This document shows positions 27,588 to 36,341 of a stretch of DNA of 64,000 bases, one piece after another; within the stretch, counting starts at the first letter, position 1; each line of letters begins with the position of its first letter. Position numbers and translations under genes: made by a program. The stretch lies in assembly GCF_002294725.1 (NCBI RefSeq), contig NZ_NSFT01000002.1, forward strand, positions 372,001-436,000. Direction: 5' to 3'. The notes under the pieces were generated by a model, which made no database searches, was not told the DNA's origin, and saw nothing but the letters and a program-made list of their open reading frames with translations. This DNA comes from Mesorhizobium sp. WSM4313. GTDB lineage: Bacteria; Pseudomonadota; Alphaproteobacteria; Rhizobiales; Rhizobiaceae.

Positions 27588-28343
27588 ATGACCGACGCCG
27601 CCCTCACCGACGAAGAGCTCGAACGCTACGCCCGCCACATCGTGCTGCCGGAGATCGGCGGGCCGGGCCAGCAGAAGCTGAAACGGGCACGGGTGCTGGT
27701 GATCGGCGCCGGCGGGCTCGGCGCGCCGGTGCTCGAATATCTTGCCGCCGCTGGCGTCGGCACGCTCGGCATCGTCGATGACGACACCGTCTCCTTGTCC
27801 AACCTGCAACGGCAGGTGATCCATGGCAGCGACAGGGTCGGCATGGCCAAGACCGACAGCGCGCGGGAAGCGATCATGCGCATCAATCCCAACGTCACGG
27901 TGGAATCGCATCGCCTGAGGTTGACGGAGGAGAATGCCCCTGCTCTCGTCGCCCGCTACGATATCGTCGTCGACGGCTCCGACAATTTTGAAACGCGCTA
28001 CGCCGTCGCCGATGCCTGCGCGGGCGAGAAGAAACCCCTCGTCACAGCGGCCGTCGGGCGCTTCGACGGCTCGGTGACGGTGCTGAAGCCGTTCGAGGCT
28101 GGCGCCGACGGCAAGCGCAATCCCAGCTATCGCGACCTGTTTCCGGAAGCCCCGCCCGAAGGGCTGGTGCCGTCCTGCGCGGTCGCCGGCATCGTCGGCG
28201 CGCTGACGGGCGTCATCGGCACGCTGGAGGCGATGGAGGCGATCAAGCTGATCACCGGCATAGGCGAGCCGCTGATCGGTCGGCTGCTGCTCTATGACGG
28301 GCTGACGGCCCGCTTCGACACTATCCGCTACAAGGCCGTCTGA
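27588..28343 (+). CDS. moeB: MoeB/ThiF/HesA-family adenylyltransferase
   Basis: 251-residue E1-like enzyme expected to adenylate the C-terminal glycine of MoaD or ThiS. ATP site VIGAGGLGAPVLEYLAAAGV, then DTVSLSNLQRQV and the catalytic-cysteine region GLVPSCAVAGIVGAL. The family's first zinc CxxC (CYRC before LFPE) reads SYRD, and no second CxxC occurs near the C-terminus, so it probably lacks the structural zinc. No rhodanese domain. Five bases before the GNAT gene. Confidence 0.85.
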   Translation: MTDAALTDEELERYARHIVLPEIGGPGQQKLKRARVLVIGAGGLGAPVLEYLAAAGVGTLGIVDDDTVSLSNLQRQVIHGSDRVGMAKTDSAREAIMRINPNVTVESHRLRLTEENAPALVARYDIVVDGSDNFETRYAVADACAGEKKPLVTAAVGRFDGSVTVLKPFEAGADGKRNPSYRDLFPEAPPEGLVPSCAVAGIVGALTGVIGTLEAMEAIKLITGIGEPLIGRLLLYDGLTARFDTIRYKAV

Positions 28344-28347
28344 ACGC

Positions 28348-28836
28348 ATGGACCAGAACGTCGGCATCTCCATAACCGGCCTTCCAGCGGATTTCGATCG
28401 GTGGGACGACCTCCTCGCGCTGATCCGGCGCGCCTTCGCCTATATGGACGGCGTCATCGACCCGCCCTCCTCGGCGCATCTTTTGACCGCCGAGGCGCTT
28501 GCCGCGAAGGCGAAGCGGGAGACGGGGTTTCTGGCCGTAGAGAACGGCCGCATCGTCGGCTGTGTCTTCGCCCTGGAACGGTCGCGGGATTTCTATGTCG
28601 GCAAGCTGGCGGTCGAGCCACGGCTGCAGGGCCAAGGCATCGGAACCCGGCTGATGCGGGCGGTGGAGAATCTTGCCCGCAAGCGCGGCATGGATGCAAT
28701 CGAGCTGCAGACCCGTATCGAACTGACCGCAAACCATGCAGCCTTCGCCCGGCTTGGCTTCCGCGAGACCGAGCGCACGGCGCATGCGGGCTATGACAGG
28801 CCGACCTCCATCACCATGCGCAAGGTGCTGTCTTGA
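28348..28836 (+). CDS. GNAT-family N-acetyltransferase
   Basis: 162-residue acetyltransferase. Acetyl-CoA site VGKLAVEPRLQGQGIGTRLM (the Q-G-Q-G-I-G loop), then FARLGFRETERT near the C-terminus. Substrate unknown. Packed between the MoeB-like gene (5 bp) and the aconitase X large subunit (4 bp overlap), so co-transcribed. Confidence 0.85.
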   Translation: MDQNVGISITGLPADFDRWDDLLALIRRAFAYMDGVIDPPSSAHLLTAEALAAKAKRETGFLAVENGRIVGCVFALERSRDFYVGKLAVEPRLQGQGIGTRLMRAVENLARKRGMDAIELQTRIELTANHAAFARLGFRETERTAHAGYDRPTSITMRKVLS

Positions 28837-30086
28837 GCCTGGTCCTCAGCCCGGAAGAACGGGCGATCGCCGCCGGCCGGGACGGCGCGGGCATGGCGAT
28901 GCGCATCGTCGCCGAAAGCGCCCGGCTGCTCGGCGCGCCGCGACTGATCCCGATCGCCTCCACGCATATCGATGGCGCTCTGTATCACGGCGATTCCGGC
29001 ACGCTGTTCGCTGAAAAACTGGTCGAAGGCGGTGCGAAGGTCGCGGTGCGCTCGACGCTCAATGTCGGGGCGCTCGACCTGATGGGTTGCTCGCACATCC
29101 GCCTCGAGGAGCCGCAGCGCGGCATGGCACGGCGGATGATGGAGGCCTATCGCAAGCTGGGCTGCGAGCAGAGCTGGACCTGCGCCCCGTACCAGGCCGG
29201 ACACAGGCCCGCGCTCGGCAGCGACGTCGCCTGGGGGGAGTCCAACGCGGTCGTCTTCTGCAATTCGGTACTGGGCGCGCGCACCAACCGCTATGGCGAT
29301 TTCCTGGACATTGCCTGCGCCATCACTGCCAGAGCGCCTGACTACGGCCTGCATCGGACGGAGAACCGCCGAGCGCGGCTCATTTTCGATGTCTCGCGCC
29401 TGTCGCCGTCCTTCCTTGCCTCGGAGATCGCCTGGCCGGTGCTGGGCAGCCTCTATGGCCGCGAGGTGGGCAACGCCATCGCCGTCGTCACCGGCGTGAC
29501 GGATCATCCCGGCGAAGACGCGCTGAAAGCCTTCGGCGCGGCGGCCGCATCGTCCGGTGCGGTCGGCCTGTTCCACATTGCCGGCGTGACGCCCGAGGCT
29601 CCCGACGTCGAAGCCATTCTGGCCGGGCCGGAGCCGGAAGCGGTGATCCGGGTGACACCCGCCATGGTGGCGACGGCCCGTGCCGGCCTGTCGACCGCGG
29701 CCGCGACCAAGACCATCGATGCGGTGGCGATCGGCAGCCCGCATCTGTCGCACGCCGAGTTCGACAACCTGGAGCGGCTGATCGCCGGACGGTGGCTCGC
29801 GGTGCCGATCTACGCCTGCACCGGCCGCCATGCGCTTGCCCTGCTGGAGCAGGACGGCCAGCGGAAGCGGCTCGAAGCCAGCGGCGTCGTCATCGTCGCC
29901 GACACCTGCGTGGTGGTGACGCCGATCATGCCGGACCTCGCCGGCGGCGTTTTGATGACCAATTCGGGCAAGTTCGCGCATTACGCGCCGGGCAACACCG
30001 GCTATGCGGTGCTCTACGCCTCGCTCGCCGACTGCGTCGAAAGCGCGGTCCTCGGCAAGCCGGTCTTCACGGATATCGCGGCATGA
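28833..30086 (+). CDS. aconitase X catalytic (large) subunit
   Basis: 417-residue AcnX catalytic domain (formerly DUF521), a dehydratase related to aconitase. Typical segments: LSPEERAIAAGRDGAGMAM, STLNVGALDLMGCSHIRLE, TCAPYQAGHRPALGSDVAWG, CNSVLGARTNRYGDFLDIA, and ADTCVVVTPIMP. Split bacterial AcnX enzymes are described as cis-3-hydroxy-L-proline dehydratases. TTG 28833 is chosen because the family N-terminus begins there; it overlaps the GNAT stop. Confidence 0.88.
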   Translation: MSLVLSPEERAIAAGRDGAGMAMRIVAESARLLGAPRLIPIASTHIDGALYHGDSGTLFAEKLVEGGAKVAVRSTLNVGALDLMGCSHIRLEEPQRGMARRMMEAYRKLGCEQSWTCAPYQAGHRPALGSDVAWGESNAVVFCNSVLGARTNRYGDFLDIACAITARAPDYGLHRTENRRARLIFDVSRLSPSFLASEIAWPVLGSLYGREVGNAIAVVTGVTDHPGEDALKAFGAAAASSGAVGLFHIAGVTPEAPDVEAILAGPEPEAVIRVTPAMVATARAGLSTAAATKTIDAVAIGSPHLSHAEFDNLERLIAGRWLAVPIYACTGRHALALLEQDGQRKRLEASGVVIVADTCVVVTPIMPDLAGGVLMTNSGKFAHYAPGNTGYAVLYASLADCVESAVLGKPVFTDIAA

Positions 30087-30496
30087 GCGCGAGGGCCGAA
30101 ATCCTGGTGCCGGGCAAGGCGGGAGAAGGCGACGCGCTGGTGCTGACGGCGCCGATCAGCTTCTGGGGCGGCGTCGACCCCAGGACCGGGCGTATCGCCG
30201 ACGTTCGCCACCCGCAGCATGGCGAAGTCATCGCCGGCCGGGTTCTGTTCCTGCCGGGCACGATCGGCTCGTCATCCGCTTCGGCGGTGCTGATGGAGCT
30301 CGTCCACAACGGCCGCGCACCGGCCGCCCTGGTGCTGCACGAGCCGGACGCCATCCTGCTGCTCGGCCTGATCGTAGCCCGTGAGATGGGATGGGAAACG
30401 CCGATGGCGGTGAGGCTCGAACGCGGCGCGTTCGACAACTACCGCGGAGCCGCCGTCACGGTCGCTTCGGACGGGGCAGTGAGCGCCGCCGTCTAA
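30083..30496 (+). CDS. aconitase X swivel (small) subunit
   Basis: 137-residue AcnX swivel domain (formerly DUF126): LTAPISFWGGVDPRTGRIAD, HPQHGEVIAGRVLFLPGTIG, SSSASAVLMELVHNGRAPAA. It completes the active site of the large subunit; ATGA overlap with that gene couples translation. In archaea and in some bacteria the two parts are separate or fused; here they are separate. Confidence 0.88.
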   Translation: MSARAEILVPGKAGEGDALVLTAPISFWGGVDPRTGRIADVRHPQHGEVIAGRVLFLPGTIGSSSASAVLMELVHNGRAPAALVLHEPDAILLLGLIVAREMGWETPMAVRLERGAFDNYRGAAVTVASDGAVSAAV

Positions 30497-30503
30497 AGCT
30501 TTT

Positions 30504-31505
30504 TCAGGTCCTCAGCGGCAGGACACGATCCGGCGGACGGTGGCCATCGAAGAAGGCGCGGATGTTGATGATCACCTTCTCGCCCATGTCGATGCGGCCC
30601 TCGAGCGTGGCCGAGCCCATATGCGGCAACAGCACCACCTTGCCCTTGGCGGCGAGCTTCAACAGCTTGCTGTTCAGCGCCGGCTCATGTTCGTAGACGT
30701 CGAGGCCGGCGCCGGCGATCTTGCCGTCATGGATGAGCTTGATCAGCGATTCCTCGTCGATGATATCGCCGCGCGCGGTGTTGACGAGGTAGGCCGAAGG
30801 CTGCATCAGCGCGAGCCGACGGCCGGACAAAAGGTGGAACGTCGCCGGCGTCGAGGGGCAGTTGACCGAGATGATGTCCATGCGGGCCAGCATCTGGTCG
30901 AGGCTTTCCCAGTAGGTCGCCTCCAGTTCTTCCTCGACCGCCGGCAGCACGCGGTGCCGGTTGTGATAGTGAATCGATAGGCCGAAGGCCTTGGCCCGCC
31001 TGGCGACCGCCGTGCCGATGCGGCCCATGCCGACGATGCCGAGACGTTTGCCCCAGATGCGCCGGCCGAGCATCCAGGTCGGCGACCAGCCGGCCCATTT
31101 CTTCTCGCCCGTCAGCACATTGGCGCCTTCGGCGAGCCTGCGCGGCACGGCGAGCATCAGCGCCATGGTCATGTCGGCGGTGTCTTCGGTGAGCACGTTC
31201 GGCGTGTTGGTGACGGTGATGCCTTTCTTGGCGGCCGCCGCGACGTCGATCTTGTCGACGCCGTTGCCGAAATTCGCGATCAGCTTGAGGTTCTCGCCGG
31301 CCTGGGCGATCAGCGCGGCATCGATATGGTCGGTGATGGTGGGAACCAGCACATCGGCTTCCTTGACCGCTGCGACCAGCTCCGGCTGCGTCATCGGCCG
31401 GTCCTCGACATTCAGCCTTGCGTCGAACAGCTCGCGCATGCGCGTTTCGACCGGATCGGGCAGCTTGCGCGTGATGACGACGAGGGGCCGTTTTTTGCCT
31501 GCCAT
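30504..31505 (-). CDS. D-2-hydroxyacid dehydrogenase, glyoxylate/hydroxypyruvate reductase type
   Basis: 333-residue NAD(P)-dependent enzyme. Rossmann motif GIVGMGRIGTAVARRAKAFG; catalytic Arg in NTARGDIIDE, Glu in GLDVYEHEPALN and His in LLPHMGSAT. Likely reduces glyoxylate or hydroxypyruvate. Convergent with the aconitase X operon, only 7 bp apart with no visible terminator. Confidence 0.9.
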   Translation of the reverse strand: MAGKKRPLVVITRKLPDPVETRMRELFDARLNVEDRPMTQPELVAAVKEADVLVPTITDHIDAALIAQAGENLKLIANFGNGVDKIDVAAAAKKGITVTNTPNVLTEDTADMTMALMLAVPRRLAEGANVLTGEKKWAGWSPTWMLGRRIWGKRLGIVGMGRIGTAVARRAKAFGLSIHYHNRHRVLPAVEEELEATYWESLDQMLARMDIISVNCPSTPATFHLLSGRRLALMQPSAYLVNTARGDIIDEESLIKLIHDGKIAGAGLDVYEHEPALNSKLLKLAAKGKVVLLPHMGSATLEGRIDMGEKVIINIRAFFDGHRPPDRVLPLRT

Positions 31506-31525
31506 TTTATCCCCGAAGCTTCTTC

Positions 31526-31562
31526 GATCAGGATGACGTTTCGTCGAATCGTCATCCTGATC
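31526..31562. repeat. perfect 13-bp inverted repeat
   Basis: GATCAGGATGACG, 11-base loop, CGTCATCCTGATC. Lies just upstream of the hydroxyacid dehydrogenase start on the opposite side from a family B repeat. Confidence 0.8.
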
Positions 31563-31575
31563 CTACTCTTTGTAG

Positions 31576-31624
31576 GAGCATGATCTTTTCCGAAAACCGG
31601 TTCCCACTTTTCGGGATCATGCTC
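31576..31624. repeat. small palindromic repeat, family B
   Basis: GAGCATGATCTTTTCCGAAA, ACCGGTTCCCACTTTTCGG, GATCATGCTC. Complementary ends; same family as 21911-21959. Confidence 0.9.
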
Positions 31625-31775
31625 TCGAAACCGATCTCGTTGAGACCTCTTTAACCAAGACCGGCGAAACTTGCAGCCAGTCGCGGCATCAGTCCACTCC
31701 TGTAACAAGCGGTGCCGCCGAAGACAAAGAAAAAGGGGCGCTCATCCGCACGGACCGGCGCCGAAAGGAACGAAA

Positions 31776-32333
31776 GTGTCTGGTTTCGCGTCGCTTCGCC
31801 TGGCCTTCAGTGCAGCCATTCTTGGCGCCCTGCTTTGCGCGCCGCAGGCATTCGCGCAAAGCGCGGCCGCGCCGGCGCAAACCATAACGCTTGGCCCGAG
31901 CGGGCTGCCGCTGCCGCGTTTCGTCAGCCTCAAGCCGGCCCGGGTCAACTCGCGCGTCGGCCCCGGCGCCAATTATTCCGTCAACTGGATGTATCTGAAG
32001 GCCGGCCTGCCGATGGAAGTCATCCAGGAATTCGACACATGGCGCCGCGTGCGCGATGCCGACGGCTCGGAAGGCTGGATCAACCAGTCGCTGCTCTCCG
32101 GCCGCCGCACCGCGATCGTTGCGCCCTGGCAGCGCGGCAAGGGCGGGCGAATCAACCTTCTCGACGAGCCCGACAAGGATGCGGGTGTCATCGCCATCAT
32201 CGAGCCGGGCGTGATCGGCTCGATCAAGAAATGCGACGGTCAATGGTGCGAGATGACCTTCGACGGCCATACCGGCTGGATGGCGCAGTCGCAGGTGTGG
32301 GGCGCTTATCCCGGCGAGAAGGTCAAGAACTAG
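31776..32333 (+). CDS. exported SH3-domain protein
   Basis: 185 residues. Signal peptide LAFSAAILGALLCAPQAFA. Bacterial SH3 segments follow: FVSLKPARVNSRVGPGANYS and GWINQSLLSGRR; then GRINLLDEPDKDAGVIAIIE with CDGQWCEMTFDGHTGWM. Probably a periplasmic cell-wall binding protein. GTG 31776 is preferred since AAGGA lies 5 bases upstream and the signal peptide follows at once. Confidence 0.88.
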   Translation: MSGFASLRLAFSAAILGALLCAPQAFAQSAAAPAQTITLGPSGLPLPRFVSLKPARVNSRVGPGANYSVNWMYLKAGLPMEVIQEFDTWRRVRDADGSEGWINQSLLSGRRTAIVAPWQRGKGGRINLLDEPDKDAGVIAIIEPGVIGSIKKCDGQWCEMTFDGHTGWMAQSQVWGAYPGEKVKN

Positions 32334-32475
32334 GCTGCGTCGAGATTCAGGTGAGGCCGGTCTGCGAATGCCGGCTTTCTGCGCTTCCGGTGCTCACGTA
32401 CTTTAAGTACGCTCCGCTCCGGTTCTCGAAAACCGCCATTCTCGACTCGGCCTGACCTGAATCTCAACACAGCCT
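32332..32475. repeat. 144-bp intergenic element with inverted ends
   Basis: AGGCTGCGTCGAGATTCAGG at the left faces CCTGAATCTCAACACAGCCT at the right. The centre has a GTACTTTAAGTAC palindrome and GCTCCGGTTCTCGAAAACCG. Its left end overlaps the stop codon of the SH3 gene and its right end touches the DUF4260 stop. Confidence 0.75.
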
Positions 32476-32860
32476 AACTGGACACACCGTCCTGCTGGCG
32501 GCCGATGCGGCCGAGATGCGTATCCTGAAAACCGGTAGGCAGCTTGAGGCCGTAGCCGAGGGCACGGTCGATGGCGATGTGCGCGATCCAGATCAGCGCC
32601 ACGGCGGTGGTGATCGGGCCGGCGAGCAACGCGCCCGCAAGCAGCAGGACGAGCGGGGCGATCAGGATATGCAAGGCGTTGTAGGTGACGGCGCCGACGC
32701 TTGGTCCGGCGAGGTAGCCCAGCATCGACAGGTCCGGCGCGAGGATGAGCAGCGCAAACAGCCACCAGGAAAAGCCGGAGACTGCATAGCAAACGATAGC
32801 CAACGCGGCGACGGTGATCCATTCAAACCGGACAATCAAATCGACGGGCCGCATCACCAC
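32474..32860 (-). CDS. DUF4260 small membrane protein
   Basis: 128 residues, four hydrophobic segments: ITVAALAIVCYAVSGFSWW, LFALLILAPDLSMLGYLA, LHILIAPLVLLLAGALLAGP, ITTAVALIWIAHIAIDR. The APDLSMLGY and HIAIDRALGYGLK motifs fit DUF4260. Function unknown. Directly downstream of irr (3 bp), so probably co-transcribed with it. Confidence 0.82.
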   Translation of the reverse strand: MVMRPVDLIVRFEWITVAALAIVCYAVSGFSWWLFALLILAPDLSMLGYLAGPSVGAVTYNALHILIAPLVLLLAGALLAGPITTAVALIWIAHIAIDRALGYGLKLPTGFQDTHLGRIGRQQDGVSS

Positions 32861-32863
32861 GGA

Positions 32864-33331
32864 TCAGTTGCCGCGCTTCGGGCGAAGCCTCACGACGATG
32901 TCCACATTGGCGATCTCCATGCCTTCCGGAGGCGCCGGCAGGTTGGAGACGGTCACCGGTCCGCTCTCGATATCGAAAATCCGGTTCTCGCCCTCGACGT
33001 AGAAGTGATGGTGGTCGGAGGTGTTGGTGTCGAAATAGGTTTTCGAGCCTTCGACCGCCAGGATGCGCAGCAGTCCGGCCTGGGTGAACTGGTGGAGCGC
33101 GTTATAGACCGTCGCCAGCGAAACCGGCACGCCGGCGGCGATCGCCTCTTCGTGCAGTTCCTCGGCCGAAAGGTGGCGGTCGCCCTTGGCGAAAAGCAGG
33201 TCGGCCAGCGCAATGCGCTGGCGCGTCGGCCTCAGGCCGGCTTCGCGAACCCGCTTGTCCACAGCGACATTTTCCTTCCTGTAGCCCGAATCCATCTCTT
33301 CGCGTCGAAGCTTTGCTGCCCAGCCCACCAA
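32864..33331 (-). CDS. irr: iron response regulator Irr (Fur family)
   Basis: 155-residue Fur-superfamily regulator that in rhizobia represses haem synthesis and iron-using genes when iron is low and is inactivated by haem. Helix-turn-helix RPTRQRIALADLLFAKGDRH, SAEELHEEA, SLATVYNALHQF; histidine cluster DHHHFYVEGENRIFDIE is the haem/metal region. No N-terminal Cys-Pro haem motif, as in most rhizobial Irr. Start could also be ATG 33295. Divergent from fabA. Confidence 0.92.
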   Translation of the reverse strand: MVGWAAKLRREEMDSGYRKENVAVDKRVREAGLRPTRQRIALADLLFAKGDRHLSAEELHEEAIAAGVPVSLATVYNALHQFTQAGLLRILAVEGSKTYFDTNTSDHHHFYVEGENRIFDIESGPVTVSNLPAPPEGMEIANVDIVVRLRPKRGN

Positions 33332-33544
33332 CAGGTCCAGAATGGCAAAAAGACGTCAAAAGCCAAAACCGGACATCAGCCGACATATATTCTGTAGTCC
33401 GAATGCGATCAATAGCGCGCATTGACCCGGGCAGGCGCACGGGTTAAGCGCAAACGCCGGTTTCCGCCCGCAAACAGAGTGTGTTAGGAAACCAACGAGA
33501 AGGGCGCCCTGCCGCCCGCGAAGGAACACGGGGACAGAAATTTG

Positions 33545-34060
33545 ATGGCGGGTCAAAAGTCCAGCTACGATTACGAGGAACTGCTTGCCTGCGCCCGCGG
33601 CGACCTGTTCGGGCCAGGCAATGCCCAACTGCCCTACCCACCGATGCTGATGTTCGACCGCATAACCGAGATCAGCGAGACCGGCGGTGCTTTCGACAAG
33701 GGCTTCATCCGCGCCGAGTTCGACATTAAGCCGGACCTGTGGTTCTTCGCCTGCCACTTCATCGGCAACCCGATCATGCCGGGCTGCCTCGGCCTCGACG
33801 CCATGTGGCAGTTGACCGGCTTCTATCTCGGCTGGCTGGGCGAACCGGGCAAGGGCATGGCGCTTTCGACCGGCGAGGTGAAGTTCAAGGGCATGGTGAC
33901 GCCGTCGGTGAAGAAGGTCGAATATGGCATCGACTTCAAGCGCGTGATGCGCGGCCGCCTGGTGCTCGGCATCGCCGATGGGTGGCTCAAGGCGGATGGC
34001 GAACCCATATACGCGGCTACGGATCTGAAGGTCGGCCTGTCCAAGCAGCCGGCCGCCTGA
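33545..34060 (+). CDS. fabA: 3-hydroxydecanoyl-ACP dehydratase/isomerase
   Basis: 171-residue hot-dog enzyme that dehydrates and isomerises the C10 intermediate to start unsaturated fatty acid synthesis. Active His in [20 protein letters not shown] with the partner Asp in the same segment. ATG 33545 is chosen over TTG 33542. First gene of fabA-fabB-fabI. Confidence 0.97.
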   Translation: MAGQKSSYDYEELLACARGDLFGPGNAQLPYPPMLMFDRITEISETGGAFDKGFIRAEFDIKPDLWFFACHFIGNPIMPGCLGLDAMWQLTGFYLGWLGEPGKGMALSTGEVKFKGMVTPSVKKVEYGIDFKRVMRGRLVLGIADGWLKADGEPIYAATDLKVGLSKQPAA

Positions 34061-34175
34061 CCGTTTTCCGCCACGGCGCCCGCGTAGCCAACGGATGCCA
34101 TGTCAGTTTGTTTGCGTATGATCAAGGGCGAAGCCGGTTAGGTCTTTCGCCCGAATACGCGGGAAGGAGTTGCGA

Positions 34176-35396
34176 ATGAGACGGGTCGTAGTGACAGGGC
34201 TCGGCATTGTGTCGTCGATCGGCAACAATGCCAATGAGGTGCAGAGCTCGCTTTACGATGCCAAATCAGGCATCAGCTTTTCCAATTCCTTCGCCGAACA
34301 CGGCTTCCGCTGCCAGGTCTGGGGCGCGCCGACGCTCGATCCCACCCCGATGATCGACCGCCGCGCCATGCGCTTCCTGAGCCAAGGCGCCGCCTGGAAT
34401 CACGTCGCCATGGACCAGGCGATCGCCGATGCCGGCTTAAGCGAAGGCGACATCACCAATGAGCGGACCGGCATCGTGATGGGTTCCGGCGGGCCTTCGA
34501 CCCGCACCATCGTCGAAGCGGCCGAAACCACGATCAAGAACAACAGCCCCAAGCGTATCGGCCCGTTCGCCGTGCCGAAAGCCATGTCGTCGACGGCGTC
34601 GGCCACCTTGGCCACATGGTTCAAGATCCACGGCGTCAATTATTCGATCTCGTCGGCCTGCTCGACCTCCGCGCATTGCATAGGCAATGCCTATGAGCTC
34701 ATCCAGTGGGGCAAGCAGGACGTGATGTTTGCCGGCGGCCACGAGGACCTCGACTGGACCATGTCTGACCTGTTCGACGCCATGGGCGCCATGTCGTCGA
34801 AGTTCAACGACAACGCATCGGCCGCTTCGCGCGCCTATGACGTCAACCGCGACGGTTTCGTCATCGCCGGCGGCGCCGGCGTGCTGGTGCTGGAGGAACT
34901 GGAGCACGCCAAGGCGCGCGGCGCCAAAATCTACGCCGAGGTCGTCGGCTACGGCGCGACTTCCGACGGCTACGACATGGTCGCACCTTCGGGGGAAGGC
35001 GCGATCCGCTGCATGCGCCAGGCGCTTGCCACGGTGTCTTCGCCGGTTGACTACATCAACACCCACGGCACCTCGACGCCGGTCGGCGATTCCAAGGAAA
35101 TGGGCGCCATCCGCGAGGTGTTCGGCGACAAGATGCCTTACATCACCTCGACCAAATCGCTCACCGGCCATTCGCTGGGCGCAGCCGGCGTGCAGGAATC
35201 GATCTATTCGATCCTGATGATGCAGGGCGGTTTCATCGGCGAGAGCGCCCATATCGAGGAGCTCGATCCGGAATTCGAGGGCATGCCGATCGTGCGCAAG
35301 CGTATCGACGACGCCAGGATCGACACCGTCCTGTCCAACTCCTTCGGTTTCGGCGGCACCAACGCAACGCTGATTTTCCAGCGCTATTCCGCATAA
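34176..35396 (+). CDS. fabB: beta-ketoacyl-ACP synthase I
   Basis: 406-residue condensing enzyme that elongates unsaturated acyl-ACPs. Catalytic Cys in [14 protein letters not shown]; the two His in [14 protein letters not shown] and [13 protein letters not shown]-terminal [17 protein letters not shown] 34176 follows GGAAGGAG. Same operon as fabA and fabI. Confidence 0.97.
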   Translation: MRRVVVTGLGIVSSIGNNANEVQSSLYDAKSGISFSNSFAEHGFRCQVWGAPTLDPTPMIDRRAMRFLSQGAAWNHVAMDQAIADAGLSEGDITNERTGIVMGSGGPSTRTIVEAAETTIKNNSPKRIGPFAVPKAMSSTASATLATWFKIHGVNYSISSACSTSAHCIGNAYELIQWGKQDVMFAGGHEDLDWTMSDLFDAMGAMSSKFNDNASAASRAYDVNRDGFVIAGGAGVLVLEELEHAKARGAKIYAEVVGYGATSDGYDMVAPSGEGAIRCMRQALATVSSPVDYINTHGTSTPVGDSKEMGAIREVFGDKMPYITSTKSLTGHSLGAAGVQESIYSILMMQGGFIGESAHIEELDPEFEGMPIVRKRIDDARIDTVLSNSFGFGGTNATLIFQRYSA

Positions 35397-35426
35397 GACC
35401 AGCGTTTTTCATAAGGATTGCCAGGC

Positions 35427-36239
35427 ATGGAAGGGTTGATGAAGGGCAAGCGCGGGCTTGTCATGGGTGTTGCCAACGACCATTCGATTGCCTGGGGCAT
35501 CGCCAAGAAGCTGTCGGAACACGGGGCCGAGCTCGCTTTCACCTATCAGGGCGACGCCTTCGGGCGGCGGGTCAAGCCGCTGGCCGAGAAAGTGGGAGCC
35601 TCGCTGATCGTGCCCTGCGATGTCGAGGACAGCGCCTCGGTCACCGCGACCTTCGAGACCCTCGGCAAGGCCTGGGGCGGGCTGGATTTCGTGGTGCACG
35701 CCATCGGCTTTTCCGACAAGAACGAGCTGAAGGGCCTTTATGCAGACACCAGCCGCGACAACTTCGTGCGCACCATGGTGATCTCCTGCTATTCCTTCAC
35801 CGAGATCGCCCGCAACGCCGCCGCGTTGATGGGCAATGGCGGCTCGATGATCACACTCACCTATGCCGGCTCGGTCAGGGTGATGCCGAACTACAACGTC
35901 ATGGGCGTCGCCAAGGCCGGGCTGGAAGCCAGCGTGCGCTACCTGGCCAACGACTACGGCCCGCGCGGCATCAGGGTGAACGGCATCTCGGCCGGGCCGG
36001 TGCGGACGCTGGCCGGCTCCGGCGTGTCCGATGCCCGCCACATGTTCTCCTACCAGCAGCGCAACTCGCCTTTGCGGCGCACCGTGACCATCGACGAAGT
36101 CGGCGGCTCGGCGCTTTACCTGCTTTCCGATCTGTCGTCGGGCGTCACCGGTGAAATCCACTATGTCGATTCCGGCTATCACATCGTTTCGATGCCGGCA
36201 CTGGAGGAATTGAAGCAGAACGACGGCACGCGGGAATAG
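35427..36239 (+). CDS. fabI: enoyl-ACP reductase (NADH), FabI
   Basis: 270-residue short-chain dehydrogenase-like enzyme reducing enoyl-ACP in the final elongation step; the target of triclosan in other bacteria. NAD site GVANDHSIAWGIAKKL; catalytic Tyr-x6-Lys in YNVMGVAKAGLEAS; AGPVRTLAGSG follows. ATG 35427 fits AAGGA spacing; TTG 35418 is in frame but less likely. Confidence 0.96.
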   Translation: MEGLMKGKRGLVMGVANDHSIAWGIAKKLSEHGAELAFTYQGDAFGRRVKPLAEKVGASLIVPCDVEDSASVTATFETLGKAWGGLDFVVHAIGFSDKNELKGLYADTSRDNFVRTMVISCYSFTEIARNAAALMGNGGSMITLTYAGSVRVMPNYNVMGVAKAGLEASVRYLANDYGPRGIRVNGISAGPVRTLAGSGVSDARHMFSYQQRNSPLRRTVTIDEVGGSALYLLSDLSSGVTGEIHYVDSGYHIVSMPALEELKQNDGTRE

Positions 36240-36341
36240 TTCGCGGCGGCGACAGTAGCGCTCCAGTAAAATTGGATTCATCGGCGGAAACTCATTTTAA
36301 GGAGATATCCGCTATAAGGCCCCGCAATCTGGGGACAATGC

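Noticed and set aside
36240..36341. CtrA box before the GGDEF/EAL gene
   Set aside because: TTTTAAGG occurs but no second TTAA half-site lies seven bases away.
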